From positions 1 to 64,000 of the forward strand of contig NZ_CABVLY010000032.1 in the NCBI RefSeq assembly GCF_902498995.1: a stretch of 64,000 nt of DNA. The letters are read 5' to 3'. Shown in pieces: positions 25,278 to 33,448 of the stretch. Every line of letters begins with the position of its first letter. Position 1 is the stretch's first letter. The position numbers were made by a program, and so were the translations under genes. The notes under the pieces are model-generated. The model had not been told where the DNA came from. It was given only the letters and a program-made list of their open reading frames with translations, and made no database searches. The DNA comes from Burkholderia anthina (GTDB lineage Bacteria > Pseudomonadota > Gammaproteobacteria > Burkholderiales > Burkholderiaceae).

Positions 25278-26435
25278 ATGTCCACGTTTTCCGGTGACGC
25301 GCAAAGCGCCGATAAGCACGCGGTCGCGCGCAAGAGCACCCTCGTCAGTATTGTGCTGAATGTCGTGCTTGCGACGTTTCAGATCGTCGTGGGCGTGGTT
25401 GCGCATTCGCAGGCGTTGATTGCCGACGGCGTTCATTCGATTTCCGATTTGATCTCGGATTTTGTCGTGCTGGTTGCGAATCGTCATAGTGGCGCATCGC
25501 CGGACGCCGACCACAATTACGGGCACAGCCGTTACGAGACGGTCGCATCGTTGTTTCTCGGTGCGATCCTGATCGCGGTCGGTATCGGCATGCTCTGGCG
25601 TGCCGGCAATCGTCTCGTAAATCTCGAAAACATTCCGGCCGTGCATTTCTCCGCGCTGATTGTCGCGCTGACGGTGCTCGTGTCGAAAGAGGCGCTGTTC
25701 CGCTACATGCTGCGCGAGGCACGGCGCGTGCGTTCGGCGATGCTCGTCGCGAACGCCTGGCATGCGCGCTCGGATGCCGCATCGTCGCTCGTCGTGGCGA
25801 TCGGCATCGTCGGCAGCCTGGCCGGGGTGCGGCTGCTCGATCCGATCGCGGCCGCGATCGTCGGCTTCATGGTCGCGCGCATGGGCTGGACGTTCGGCTA
25901 TGACGCGTTGCAGGACCTGTCCGATCGCGCGCTCGACACGACCGACACGGACGAGATCCGTGCACTGCTCACGGCGACGCCCGGCGTGCGCGACGTGCAC
26001 GACCTGCGCACGCGCAAGATGGGCGATGCCGCGCTCGTCGACGCGCATATCCTGGTCGATCCGATGATCTCGGTATCGGAAGGGCACTACATCGCGGAAA
26101 CCGCGCGTGCGCGTGTGTTGCGCGATCCGCGCGTGCTGGATGCGCTGATTCACGTCGATCCGGAGAACGATGCGGCGCGTCGTCCGGCGCTCGCGCTGCC
26201 CCCGCGCGTCGAAATCACGGCGCGGCTCGACGAAGCGCTCGCGCAGCGCGGGCTGCGTGCGGACGCGATCGACCTGCACTACCTGAGCACGGGGCTGGAG
26301 ATCGACGTGACGCTCGCCGCGGATGCGGGCGATACCGACGCGGCGCTGGCCGGCCGGATCGACGTCGATGCGCTGAAGCGCCAGTTCGGCGCGCGCCGGA
26401 TCGGCTTCACGCGCGCGCTGCCTGCGCCGGCGTGA
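25278..26435 (+). CDS. Cation diffusion facilitator (CDF) family transporter
   Basis: Proton-coupled efflux of divalent cations (Zn, Co, Fe, Mn). The 385 residues contain six transmembrane segments; metal site residues are seen in ADGVHSISDLISDF (HxxxD on TM2) and WHARSDAASSLVV (HxxxD on TM5), with NYGHSRYET after TM2. A cytoplasmic dimerisation domain follows (about 215-300), then an unusual further 80 residues that look like a second ferredoxin-like domain. ATG at 25278 is the first Met before the membrane part; the ribosome site is weak, and an ATG at 25221 would add 19 residues. The metal is not deducible. Confidence 0.9.
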   Translation: MSTFSGDAQSADKHAVARKSTLVSIVLNVVLATFQIVVGVVAHSQALIADGVHSISDLISDFVVLVANRHSGASPDADHNYGHSRYETVASLFLGAILIAVGIGMLWRAGNRLVNLENIPAVHFSALIVALTVLVSKEALFRYMLREARRVRSAMLVANAWHARSDAASSLVVAIGIVGSLAGVRLLDPIAAAIVGFMVARMGWTFGYDALQDLSDRALDTTDTDEIRALLTATPGVRDVHDLRTRKMGDAALVDAHILVDPMISVSEGHYIAETARARVLRDPRVLDALIHVDPENDAARRPALALPPRVEITARLDEALAQRGLRADAIDLHYLSTGLEIDVTLAADAGDTDAALAGRIDVDALKRQFGARRIGFTRALPAPA

Positions 26436-26466
26436 CGCCGGCGCGCTCGCGAGCGCGCGCCGCGCG

Positions 26467-26937
26467 TTACAGCGGCAACTGCGTGTCGAACTTGATTTCG
26501 CGCAGCACGACGCTCGTGCGTACCTGCGATACCGCCGGGATCTTGAAGATCCGTTCGTGCAGGAAGACGTCGTAGGCCTTGATGTCGGGGGCGACGATCT
26601 TGAGGATGTAGTCGGCTTCGCCCGTCGTGCTGTAGCACTCGGTCACTTCCGGGCAGGTCGCGATCTCGCGCTCGAACTGCTCGACGCCGCCTTCGTTGTG
26701 GCGGGTCAGGTGCACGTGCGCGAGCGCGCACACGTGCAGGCCGAGCTTCTCGCGATCGAGCAGCGCGGTATAGCGCTGGATCACGCCGGATTGCTCCATG
26801 TCCTTGATGCGGCGCCAGCACGGCGTGCTCGACAGGCCGACCTGATCGGAAATTTCCTGAACGGAACGGCGCGCGTCGAGCTGCAACAGGCGAAGGATTT
26901 TTTGCGAAAAGGAATCGAGCGTCACCTGCGCCTCCAT
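26467..26937 (-). CDS. Lrp/AsnC family transcriptional regulator
   Basis: DNA-binding regulator that senses amino acids. The 156 residues have an N-terminal winged HTH (LDARRSVQEISDQVGLSSTPCWRRIKDME, quoted in part: SVQEISDQVGLSSTPCWRR) and a C-terminal AsnC/RAM ligand domain (CALAHVHLTRH, CPEVTECYSTTGEADYILKI quoted in part, YDVFLHERIFKIPAVSQVRTS in part). ATG at 26937. It converges on the CDF transporter gene (31-nt gap). No divergent target gene is next to it; the upstream neighbour is in the same orientation 79 nt away. Confidence 0.94.
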   Translation of the reverse strand: MEAQVTLDSFSQKILRLLQLDARRSVQEISDQVGLSSTPCWRRIKDMEQSGVIQRYTALLDREKLGLHVCALAHVHLTRHNEGGVEQFEREIATCPEVTECYSTTGEADYILKIVAPDIKAYDVFLHERIFKIPAVSQVRTSVVLREIKFDTQLPL

Positions 26938-27016
26938 GCGGCAGCTACAACACGCTGAATGTTAGAGGGCCGGGAAAGGAAAGGCAATCTGACGGCGTGT
27001 CGATGAGCGAGATTCG

Positions 27017-27676
27017 CTAATTTGTGCGCGGATCCGTGGGATTTTGCCCCGCCCCCGCGTGTTCCGACCGGTCGGTGTCGGACACGGCGAGGCCCGCGAG
27101 CGCAGCCTGCTGACGGCGCAGGTCGGCGAGCATGTTGCAGAACAGCGCGCCTTGCTCGATGGCGTCGTCGAGCGCGACGTGCGTATGCGGGTGATCGTCG
27201 AACCAGTGCTTCGGAAAGCGCGGCTTGATGGCCTTGCGGTACGGCAGGCCCGTCATCGCGAACGCGAGCGTCTTGATGTCGAGCGCCGACCACGAGAACG
27301 GGCAGCGGCCCGCGAAGCGCATCATGTACCAGAACATGAACGTGAAATCGAAGCCGGCCGGCATCGCGACGAACACCGGCTTGCCGGGCAGCGCCTCGAC
27401 CCACTCGACGTACGCGACGAGTGCGGCCTCGGGCGCCTGCAGGTCGCGCCGGCATGCGGCCCACGCGTCGGGTTCGGTCTTCCACCACGCTTCCTGTACC
27501 GGATGGGCGTGGGCGCCGGGCAGCGTCTCGAGGTTCGCCGAGAACGTCGCGATCAGTTGCTTGTCCTCGGTATAGGCGGCCGACGCGAAGCTCAGCATCG
27601 AGTGCGGGCCGGGAATCGGGCCGTCGGCCTCGACGTCGGTGCTGACGTAGATTTCGGGGATGGCGGTCTGGTTCAT
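27017..27676 (-). CDS. DEDDh 3'-5' exonuclease family protein
   Basis: The 219-residue protein starts EIYVSTDVEADGPIPGPHSM, giving the first two acidic residues (DxE) of the DEDD nuclease core; the third acid lies in the central region, and HVALDDAIEQG gives the H-x4-D ending typical of the DEDDh (RNase T / DNA polymerase III epsilon) type. Substrate (RNA or DNA) unknown. The start ATG overlaps the stop of the upstream MBL hydrolase gene (ATGA at 27673-27676), so the two are co-translated. Confidence 0.88.
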   Translation of the reverse strand: MNQTAIPEIYVSTDVEADGPIPGPHSMLSFASAAYTEDKQLIATFSANLETLPGAHAHPVQEAWWKTEPDAWAACRRDLQAPEAALVAYVEWVEALPGKPVFVAMPAGFDFTFMFWYMMRFAGRCPFSWSALDIKTLAFAMTGLPYRKAIKPRFPKHWFDDHPHTHVALDDAIEQGALFCNMLADLRRQQAALAGLAVSDTDRSEHAGAGQNPTDPRTN

Positions 27677-28317
27677 CCGTATGCCTTGTCGGACACGAAC
27701 GGATTCGTGCGGCGCTCGTCGCCGAAGGTGGACACAGGGCCGTGGCCCGGCACGAACGTGACGTCGTCGCCGAGCGGCCACAGCTTTTCCTTGATCGAAC
27801 GCACGAGGTCCGCGTGATTGCCGCGCGGGAAGTCGGTGCGGCCGATCGAGCCGGCGAACAATACGTCGCCGACGATCGCGACGCGATGCGCGCGGCTGAA
27901 GAACACGACGTGACCGGGCGTGTGGCCCGGGCAGTGATAGACCTCGAGCGTTTCGTCGCCGAACTGCACGGTGTCGCCGTCGTTCAGCCAGTGATCCGGC
28001 TCGAAGGTTTCGGCGGCCGGAAAGCCGAAGCGCTGGCTCTGCATCGGCAACTGCTCGATCCAGAAGCGTTCGTCTTCCTGCGGCCCCACGATCGGCACGC
28101 CGTAATGCGTGGCGAGCGCCTTCGCACCTGCGCAGTGATCGACGTGCCCGTGCGTGAGCAGCACTTTCTCGACCTGCACGTTCTGCCGCGCGATCTCGTG
28201 TTCGATCCGTTCGAGATCGCCGCCCGGATCGACGACGGCGGCGCGGCCGGTCTTTTCGCAGACGAGCAGCGAGCAGTTCTGCTGGAATGGCGTGACCGGG
28301 ATGAGCGTGACTTTCAT
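27673..28317 (-). CDS. MBL fold hydrolase, glyoxalase II-like (YcbL type)
   Basis: Metal-dependent hydrolase of 214 residues. The HxHxDH metal site is LLTHGHVDHCAG; further ligands are in YHCPGHTPGHVVF, IVGDVLFAGSIGR and FVPGHGP. The compact size and the lack of the C-terminal glutathione-binding domain point to the YcbL group rather than true GloB. The ATG at 28317 lies in VTLIPVTPFQQNC context, a conserved N-terminus. It overlaps the exonuclease gene by 4 nt; that partnership is unexplained. Confidence 0.92.
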   Translation of the reverse strand: MKVTLIPVTPFQQNCSLLVCEKTGRAAVVDPGGDLERIEHEIARQNVQVEKVLLTHGHVDHCAGAKALATHYGVPIVGPQEDERFWIEQLPMQSQRFGFPAAETFEPDHWLNDGDTVQFGDETLEVYHCPGHTPGHVVFFSRAHRVAIVGDVLFAGSIGRTDFPRGNHADLVRSIKEKLWPLGDDVTFVPGHGPVSTFGDERRTNPFVSDKAYG

Positions 28318-28974
28318 GAGGGCACCGGCGGCTAAAAGGAGCGATTGTACCGGTCGCGCGAGCCGCCTGCCGGCCCTGCCGAGGGGCGCTCGGCGCACGC
28401 CGTGCGGGCAATCCCGGAGCATCCGATTGTTACCGCCATAGTGAGAATCAATGGCTGGGGAGGGGCAGATTTCGAGATGGGGTTTTGATTTATGTATAAT
28501 GCGCCCCATTGCGCGTGAATTTCACGCAATTCGCTGGTGTTTCGGCCCCGTTAAATGGGGTGTCGGATTCACCGTCAAGCATCGACCGCCGGGGAGTCCG
28601 GCGGTGTATCCAGCACCGAGCATTCGGTGCTCACGTCTTGTCCGGCCGGGTGCTGCGCGCCCGCCTGCGGCCTTGCTGCCGCGCCGCCGGATGAGGCCTG
28701 TGCCGCCGTTCCTGTGCGTTGGCTGTATGCGACGCGCGCGAACGTGAAAGCCATGTTCGATGGCGGCATGTGGGGTCTGGTCAGGCTGCCGGGGACAGGT
28801 TGCGCCAGACGTGAAAACTAATCAGGACGGTTGCGGCAGAGACGAAAGCCGCGCCCATGCTAGCCGCCTGCTCGCATCCGAGCGGGGCGTGCACGCATTT
28901 GCCGTCCGGGCCGCGTATCTGCGTTGTTGAGCAGCGTTGTATCGGTGCGGCCCGAACCAGAAGGCGACACGTCG
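28318..28974. other. 657-bp intergenic region with strong promoter and structured leader
   Basis: No coding sequence I trust. A TATAAT at 28495-28500 is followed by a GC-rich discriminator and a 7-bp palindrome (28513-28527). Further down are stem-loops CCGCCGG/CCGGCGG and AGCACCGA/TCGGTGCT within about 28585-28635. The rest, to the rlpA ribosome site, is GC-rich and lacks features. The region could be an unusually long rlpA leader or a separate small RNA. Confidence 0.6.
28495..28527 (+). promoter_or_regulatory. Consensus -10 box with downstream palindrome
   Basis: TATAAT (28495-28500), GCGCCCC discriminator, then GCGTGAA-T-TTCACGC (28513-28527). The discriminator resembles stringently controlled promoters; the palindrome sits where a repressor could block the early transcript. 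The -35 is poor (TTCGAG at 28471, 18 bp). Confidence 0.5.
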
Positions 28975-29586
28975 ATGAATTTTCGATTTCCGACTCGATT
29001 CGGGACCATTGCAATATTTTTTGCGTTGACGGGCTGTGCGGTGCCACCCAGCCAGACCACCGGCAACGCCAATCAGAAGGGCGCGGTCGACAAGACGGCC
29101 GCTGCCGCGAAAGCGGACAGTGACAAGCAGCAACTGAATTTCGATTCCGCGCTGGCGTCGATGCCGGCTGCCGACAGCAAGGACGCGAACAAGTCTTCGC
29201 TGGCGGATGCCGAGCCGATCGACGGCAAGGACGTATCCGATTTCCGCCAGACGGGCCGGGCTTCGTGGTATGGCCGCGATTTCCACGGCCGCCGCACCGC
29301 GAACGGCGAGCGCTTCAACATGAACGCGCTGACCGCCGCGCATCGCACGCTGCCGCTGTCTTCGTACATCAAGGTGACGAACGCGTCGACCGGCAAGTGG
29401 GTCGTCGTGAAGGTCAACGATCGCGGGCCGTTCAAGCGTGGCCGTGTGCTCGACCTGTCGTATGCGGCCGCCAAGATCATCGGTCTCGTGCATGCCGGCA
29501 CGGGCCGCGTGAAGATCGAAGGGCTGTCGCCGCAGGAAGCGCGCGAGGCGCGCGACGAGATGTTCGCGTCGCTGTCGTCGAAGTAA
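28975..29586 (+). CDS. rlpA: Septal ring lytic transglycosylase RlpA family lipoprotein
   Basis: Rare lipoprotein A family; members cleave naked glycan strands at the division septum or are inactive paralogues. The 203 residues begin with a lipoprotein signal ending FFALTGCAVPP, a Lys/Ala-rich spacer, then the double-psi beta-barrel domain (about 90-190: GRASWYGRDFHGRRTANGE, ALTAAHRTLPL, VKVNDRGPFKRGRVLDLS). The catalytic-type Asp is in VNDRGPF. There is no C-terminal SPOR domain, so septal targeting must differ from the E. coli protein. ATG at 28975 follows AAGGCGAC; monocistronic with its own terminator. Confidence 0.92.
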   Translation: MNFRFPTRFGTIAIFFALTGCAVPPSQTTGNANQKGAVDKTAAAAKADSDKQQLNFDSALASMPAADSKDANKSSLADAEPIDGKDVSDFRQTGRASWYGRDFHGRRTANGERFNMNALTAAHRTLPLSSYIKVTNASTGKWVVVKVNDRGPFKRGRVLDLSYAAAKIIGLVHAGTGRVKIEGLSPQEAREARDEMFASLSSK

Positions 29587-29610
29587 CGCGACGGTTTGTC
29601 CGTCCATGCA

Positions 29611-29637
29611 AAAAGGCTGCCTCGGGCAGCCTTTTTT
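29611..29637 (+). terminator. Rho-independent terminator after rlpA
   Basis: GGCTGCC/GGCAGCC stem with A-run before and TTTTTT after; the A-run also allows use by the convergent rsmI transcript. Confidence 0.92.
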
Positions 29638-29670
29638 CGCTTCAGCGGTTTGTGCCGCGCACGTCGCGCG

Positions 29671-30549
29671 TCAACCGTCCTTCAGCGTCAGCGCGCGTGC
29701 GTACAGTGTGTTGCGCGACGCGCCCGTCAGCGCCGCCGCGAGCTTCGCGGCGCTCTTCACCGGCACTTCTTCCAGCAGCAGCTTGAGCAGCGCGTCGTGC
29801 GCGGTGTCGTCGGCTTCGTCGCGATTGGCCGGCGCGCCTTCGACGACCAGCACGAACTCGCCGCGCTGCCGGTTCGCATCGCCGTCGAGCCAGGTCTGTC
29901 CTTCGGCCAGGGTGCCCTGGAACAACTGCTCGTGTAGCTTGGTGAGCTCGCGCGCGATCAGCAGCCGGCGCGCGGGGCCGAATGCGTCGGCCAGTGCGGC
30001 GACGGTTTCGGCGATCCGGTGCGGCGCTTCGTAGAACACCAGCGCATACGGATGCTGCACGAGCGCCTGCAGTGCGCTGGCGCGCTGCTTCGTCTTCGGC
30101 GGCAGGAAGCCCGCGAACGTGAACGTGCCGGCCCAGTCGCCCGCCACGCTCAGCGCGGTCACGGCCGCGCTCGCGCCCGGCAGCGGAACTACCGCGAAGC
30201 CCGCGGTGCGCACGGCGTCGACGAGCCGCGCGCCGGGGTCCGAAATGCCGGGCGTGCCGGCGTCCGACACGTACGCCACGCGTTCGCCTGCGCGCAGCAG
30301 CTCGATCACGCGCAGCGCGGCTTCGCGTTCGTTGTGCTCGTGCACGGCGACGAGCGGTTTCGAGATCCCGTAGCGGGCGAGCAACTGGCCCGTGTTGCGG
30401 GTGTCTTCGGCGGCGATGCGGTCGGCGAGGCCGAGCACGTGCAGCGCGCGCAGCGTGATGTCGGCGGTGTTGCCGATCGGCGTCGCGACCACGTAGAGCG
30501 CGGCGCTCGGGTAATGCTGCGTTTGCGCGAGTTCGAGGAGGGCAGTCAT
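29671..30549 (-). CDS. rsmI: 16S rRNA (cytidine(1402)-2'-O)-methyltransferase RsmI
   Basis: Methylates the 2'-hydroxyl of C1402 in 16S rRNA using SAM. The 292 residues match the tetrapyrrole-methylase-fold family: ALYVVATPIGNTADITLRAL, AEDTRNTGQLL, YVSDAGTPGISDPGARLV, PLPGASAAVTAL and FYEAPHRIAETV. The C-terminal part has a small HTH-like domain (AAKLAAALTGASRNTLYARAL). The ATG at 30549 overlaps the divergent yraN ATG: the four bases CATG (30547-30550) hold both start codons. The same rsmI/yraN face-off occurs widely in proteobacteria. Confidence 0.97.
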   Translation of the reverse strand: MTALLELAQTQHYPSAALYVVATPIGNTADITLRALHVLGLADRIAAEDTRNTGQLLARYGISKPLVAVHEHNEREAALRVIELLRAGERVAYVSDAGTPGISDPGARLVDAVRTAGFAVVPLPGASAAVTALSVAGDWAGTFTFAGFLPPKTKQRASALQALVQHPYALVFYEAPHRIAETVAALADAFGPARRLLIARELTKLHEQLFQGTLAEGQTWLDGDANRQRGEFVLVVEGAPANRDEADDTAHDALLKLLLEEVPVKSAAKLAAALTGASRNTLYARALTLKDG

Positions 30550-31024
30550 GGCAGGCAATGCGCGCAATCGCGGCGCAAGCGGAACAAGGACGGCATTGTG
30601 CCACGCGCAGCCGGCCGCGCCGGGCGGCGCGCGCGGTTTGCCGGCCGCCGGCGACAACTTTTCCGGCGCCGCTCGATCCAAACCCGTCGGCGCGGCGTTC
30701 GAGCAGCGTGCGCGGCAGTTCCTCGAGCGTCGCGGCCTCGCGTTCGTCGCGGCCAACGTGACGATGCGCGGCGGCGAGCTCGATCTCGTGATGCGAGCGC
30801 CCGACGGCGTGCTCGTGTTCGTCGAGGTGCGGGCGCGGCGCAGCACGCGGCATGGCGGTGCGGCCGCCAGCGTCGGCTGGCGCAAGCGGCGGCGTTTGAT
30901 CGCGGCGGCGCTCGGTTTCTGGGCGCGGCACGGCGCGGACGCCGCGTGCCGCTTCGACGTCGTCGCGTTCGAGGCCGGCCGGCTCGAATGGCTGCGCGAC
31001 GCATTTCGTACCGACGATGTGTAG
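30548..31024 (+). CDS. yraN: UPF0102 family protein YraN
   Basis: Endonuclease-like fold of unknown function (158 residues). The conserved core is about residues 48-150: GAAFEQRARQFLERRGL, the acidic GGELDLVMR followed by LVFVEVRARR, which form the restriction-enzyme-like D-ExK pattern, and the C-terminal RFDVVAFEA. The first 45 residues are Ala/Gly-rich and not conserved; start at 30548 is assumed because it is the first ATG, but a later start near residue 46 cannot be ruled out. It is followed 126 nt later by the SIS-domain gene. Confidence 0.88.
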   Translation: MAGNARNRGASGTRTALCHAQPAAPGGARGLPAAGDNFSGAARSKPVGAAFEQRARQFLERRGLAFVAANVTMRGGELDLVMRAPDGVLVFVEVRARRSTRHGGAAASVGWRKRRRLIAAALGFWARHGADAACRFDVVAFEAGRLEWLRDAFRTDDV

Positions 31025-31150
31025 TCGCGAGCTGTGACGAGATGTAAAGAGTTCTTGCCGTACCCCCGGAGAGTGTGCCGGAGTGCGGTAAACTCGCCGC
31101 ACCCATGATGTCGCGCGCTGCGTGCCACGCGCCCAGTTCACCAGGAATCG

Positions 31151-31735
31151 ATGTCAGTCGAACGTATTCAGCAACATTTCCGCGACAGTGCCGCGCTTCA
31201 CGCCGAGGCGGCCGACGCGCTGTCGCTGCCGATCGCAGCCGCGGTCGATGCGATGTTCGCCGCGCTGGCGAACGGCAACAAGATCGTCGCGTGCGGCGAC
31301 GGCCCGTCGGCCGCCGCTGCGCACTACCTCGCCGTGTCCCTCGTCGGCGGCTTCGAGCGCGAGCGCCCGGGCCTGCCGGCGATTGCGCTGGCCACCGATG
31401 CGTCGCAGGGCGGGCTTACCGGTGCGAGCGCTGCCGATCAGCTGTTCGCGCAGCAGGTGCGCGTGCTCGGGCAGACCGGCGACATCCTGCTGGTGCTCGA
31501 CGCGGGCGGCGCGTCGCCGCGCGTGCTGGCCGCGATCGACGAGGCGCACGAGCGCGAGATGACCGTCGTCGCGCTGACCGGCGGCAACGGCCATGCAGTC
31601 GCCGCCGCGCTGTCCGACACCGATATCCCGATCAGCGCGCCCGCGTCTCGCGCGGCGCGCGTCCACGAAGTCCATCTGCTGACCATCCACTGCCTGTGCG
31701 ACGGCATCGACGCGATGCTGCTGGGTGAGGATTGA
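31151..31735 (+). CDS. SIS domain protein, DiaA / phosphoheptose isomerase-like
   Basis: The 194-residue SIS (sugar isomerase) fold protein has IVACGDGPSAAAAHYLAVSLVGGF, RPGLPAIALATDASQGG and VVALTGGNGHAVAAAL segments (quoted in part). DiaA binds DnaA and promotes timely replication; GmhA makes heptose phosphates. The gene order yraN-SIS-BON lipoprotein is the E. coli yraN-diaA-yraP (dolP) order, which favours DiaA. The canonical G-N-G-G-S of GmhA reads GDGPS here, which also argues against isomerase activity. Confidence 0.88.
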   Translation: MSVERIQQHFRDSAALHAEAADALSLPIAAAVDAMFAALANGNKIVACGDGPSAAAAHYLAVSLVGGFERERPGLPAIALATDASQGGLTGASAADQLFAQQVRVLGQTGDILLVLDAGGASPRVLAAIDEAHEREMTVVALTGGNGHAVAAALSDTDIPISAPASRAARVHEVHLLTIHCLCDGIDAMLLGED

Positions 31736-31752
31736 ACGAAGGAGAGCCGTCG

Positions 31753-32547
31753 ATGAATCAAAGCCGCGTCAAAGGGACGCTCGTCAGAACCACGTTGCTC
31801 GTCGCGCTGACGGCGGGCCTTGCCGTGTCGCTGCAGGGCTGCGTGCTCGGCGTGCTGGGTGCCGCGGCAGGCGGCGGCGCGCTGATCGCGACCGACCGCC
31901 GTACGCTCGGCGCGCAGACGGAGGATCGCGAGATCCAGGTCAAGTCGCTCACGCAGATCAACAACGGGCTGCCGGATCAGTCGCACGTGAACGTGACGGT
32001 GTTCAACCGCCGCGTGCTGCTGACGGGTGAAGTGCCGAACGATGCGTCGAAGCAGCGTGCCGAAGAGATCGTGCGCGGCATCAACAACGTGAACGGGATC
32101 GTCAACGAGCTGTCGGTCGAGCCGGCGTCGTCGCTGTCGTCGCGCGCGAACGACTCGTATCTCGAAGGGCGCGTGAAGTCCGAGCTGATCGCGACGAAGG
32201 GGCTGTCGGCGAACTACTACAAGGTCGTCAGCGAGCGCGGCAATATCTACCTGATGGGCCTCGTGACGGTCGACGAAGGCAATCGCGGCGCCGATGCGGC
32301 GAGCCAGGTGCCGGGCGTCGAGAAGGTCGTGAAGGTGTTCCAGTACATCCAGCCGCAGGACGCGCAGGCGTTGCAGGCTGCGTCGCCGAGCGATGCGTCC
32401 GGCGCGCAGGCCGCCGTCCCCGCGGATTCCGCGACGGTCGGTGCGGTGCCCGATGCGTCGGTCCAGTCCACCCCGCTGCAACCGCCCGCGCCGATCTCGA
32501 ATTCGTCGAGCGTGCACCCGGGCAACCCGAAGGCGACGCCGCAATGA
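31753..32547 (+). CDS. BON domain lipoprotein (DolP/YraP-like)
   Basis: Outer-membrane lipoprotein that in E. coli (DolP) supports envelope integrity. The 264 residues have a lipoprotein signal ending in SLQGCVLG, a short Ala/Gly linker, and two BON domains (about 48-115 and 125-195: VNVTVFNRRVLLTGEVPND, VSERGNIYLMGLVTVDEG). The C-terminal 60 residues are Ala/Pro/Ser-rich. ATG at 31753 follows AAGGAGAG. It overlaps the cytochrome c gene by 4 nt (32544-32547). Operon with the SIS gene matches the conserved diaA-dolP pair. Confidence 0.92.
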   Translation: MNQSRVKGTLVRTTLLVALTAGLAVSLQGCVLGVLGAAAGGGALIATDRRTLGAQTEDREIQVKSLTQINNGLPDQSHVNVTVFNRRVLLTGEVPNDASKQRAEEIVRGINNVNGIVNELSVEPASSLSSRANDSYLEGRVKSELIATKGLSANYYKVVSERGNIYLMGLVTVDEGNRGADAASQVPGVEKVVKVFQYIQPQDAQALQAASPSDASGAQAAVPADSATVGAVPDASVQSTPLQPPAPISNSSSVHPGNPKATPQ

Positions 32548-32897
32548 AGCTGATGCAGATCAAACACTGGATGGTGCAGGGCGCCGCGGCTGGGGCGTTC
32601 GCGGCCGGTGTGCTCGGCACCGCGCATGCCGATGTCGCCGATGGCCTGAGGGTCGCGCGCGGCAATGCCTGCATGGGCTGCCACGCAGTGGACCGCAAGC
32701 TCGTCGGCCCGTCGTTCAAGGACATCGCCGCACGCTACAAGTCCGATCCGCAGGCTGTCGCGAAGCTGTCGAAGAAAGTGAAGGACGGCGGCTCGGGGGT
32801 GTGGGGTGCGATTCCGATGCCGGCGCACCCGCGCATGAGCGATGCGGATCTGCGTTCCGTGGTCGAATGGGTGCTGGCGGGCGCGCCGTCGAAGTGA
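32544..32897 (+). CDS. Class I c-type cytochrome (c551/552-like)
   Basis: Small periplasmic electron carrier. The 117 residues contain a signal peptide (cut after AHA), the haem site NACMGCHAVD, VGPSFKDIAARY and a Met ligand in IPMPAHPRMSDADLRSVVEWVL (quoted in part), a typical class I arrangement. It overlaps the BON lipoprotein stop. Electron partners are not indicated by context. It ends 64 nt before the tRNA gene. Confidence 0.93.
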   Translation: MKLMQIKHWMVQGAAAGAFAAGVLGTAHADVADGLRVARGNACMGCHAVDRKLVGPSFKDIAARYKSDPQAVAKLSKKVKDGGSGVWGAIPMPAHPRMSDADLRSVVEWVLAGAPSK

Positions 32898-32961
32898 CGC
32901 ATTTGGGTAGCGAACCCCTATTGCCAAGCGCAGAAATGCATGTGTATGATGGTTGTCTGTT

Positions 32962-33037
<76 letters not shown>

Positions 33038-33049
33038 AGAATTCCAGTA

Positions 33050-33089
33050 AAAACAACGCACTACGTCTCGCGATGTAGTGCGTTGTTTT
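33050..33089 (+). terminator. Terminator of tRNA-Ala
   Basis: A perfect 15-bp stem (33050-33064 with 33075-33089) and 10-nt loop, ending in TTTT, 12 nt after the tRNA. Confidence 0.9.
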
Positions 33090-33448
33090 GCATTTGGAAG
33101 CAGGATTTGCCGCGCGCTGAAGACTGACAGCATGGCCGAAGCCCGGTCGTAACGGTTGGACACAAACTGACCGGCGCGTCCATTACAGGTTCGTCGTGCC
33201 TCTTCCCGCGCAACGGCGCTGCAACTTCTTGCTCGATCCATGCCGCACTCATATCTGACGGGCCTCGGCTGCAAGCGCGTTGCACCGGTACGGCAACCTG
33301 CACGACCTGTTTTATTCGTTGATAGAAATCGTACGCCGCACCTGGATTCTCGTGCCCGATGCTGCTCATACCGCCGTCCGTCACAAATTGACTGGACGCT
33401 ATTCCGTGTTGCTCAATTAATCAGACAATAATTTGAGAGCATCGCGGC
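33090..33448. other. 359-bp spacer at the left side of the accessory patch
   Basis: No supported gene on either strand. Short minus-strand frames here have no ribosome site, and one merely reads through the tRNA. TTGACT at 33388-33393 lies in AT-richer sequence that could serve the next gene. I looked for a second copy of the tRNA 3' end that would mark an attachment site, and found none within the window. Confidence 0.5.

Noticed and set aside
31151..31735. Assignment as GmhA (heptose isomerase)
   Set aside because: No heptose genes nearby, GDGPS replaces the usual loop, and the yraN-SIS-BON order fits DiaA better.
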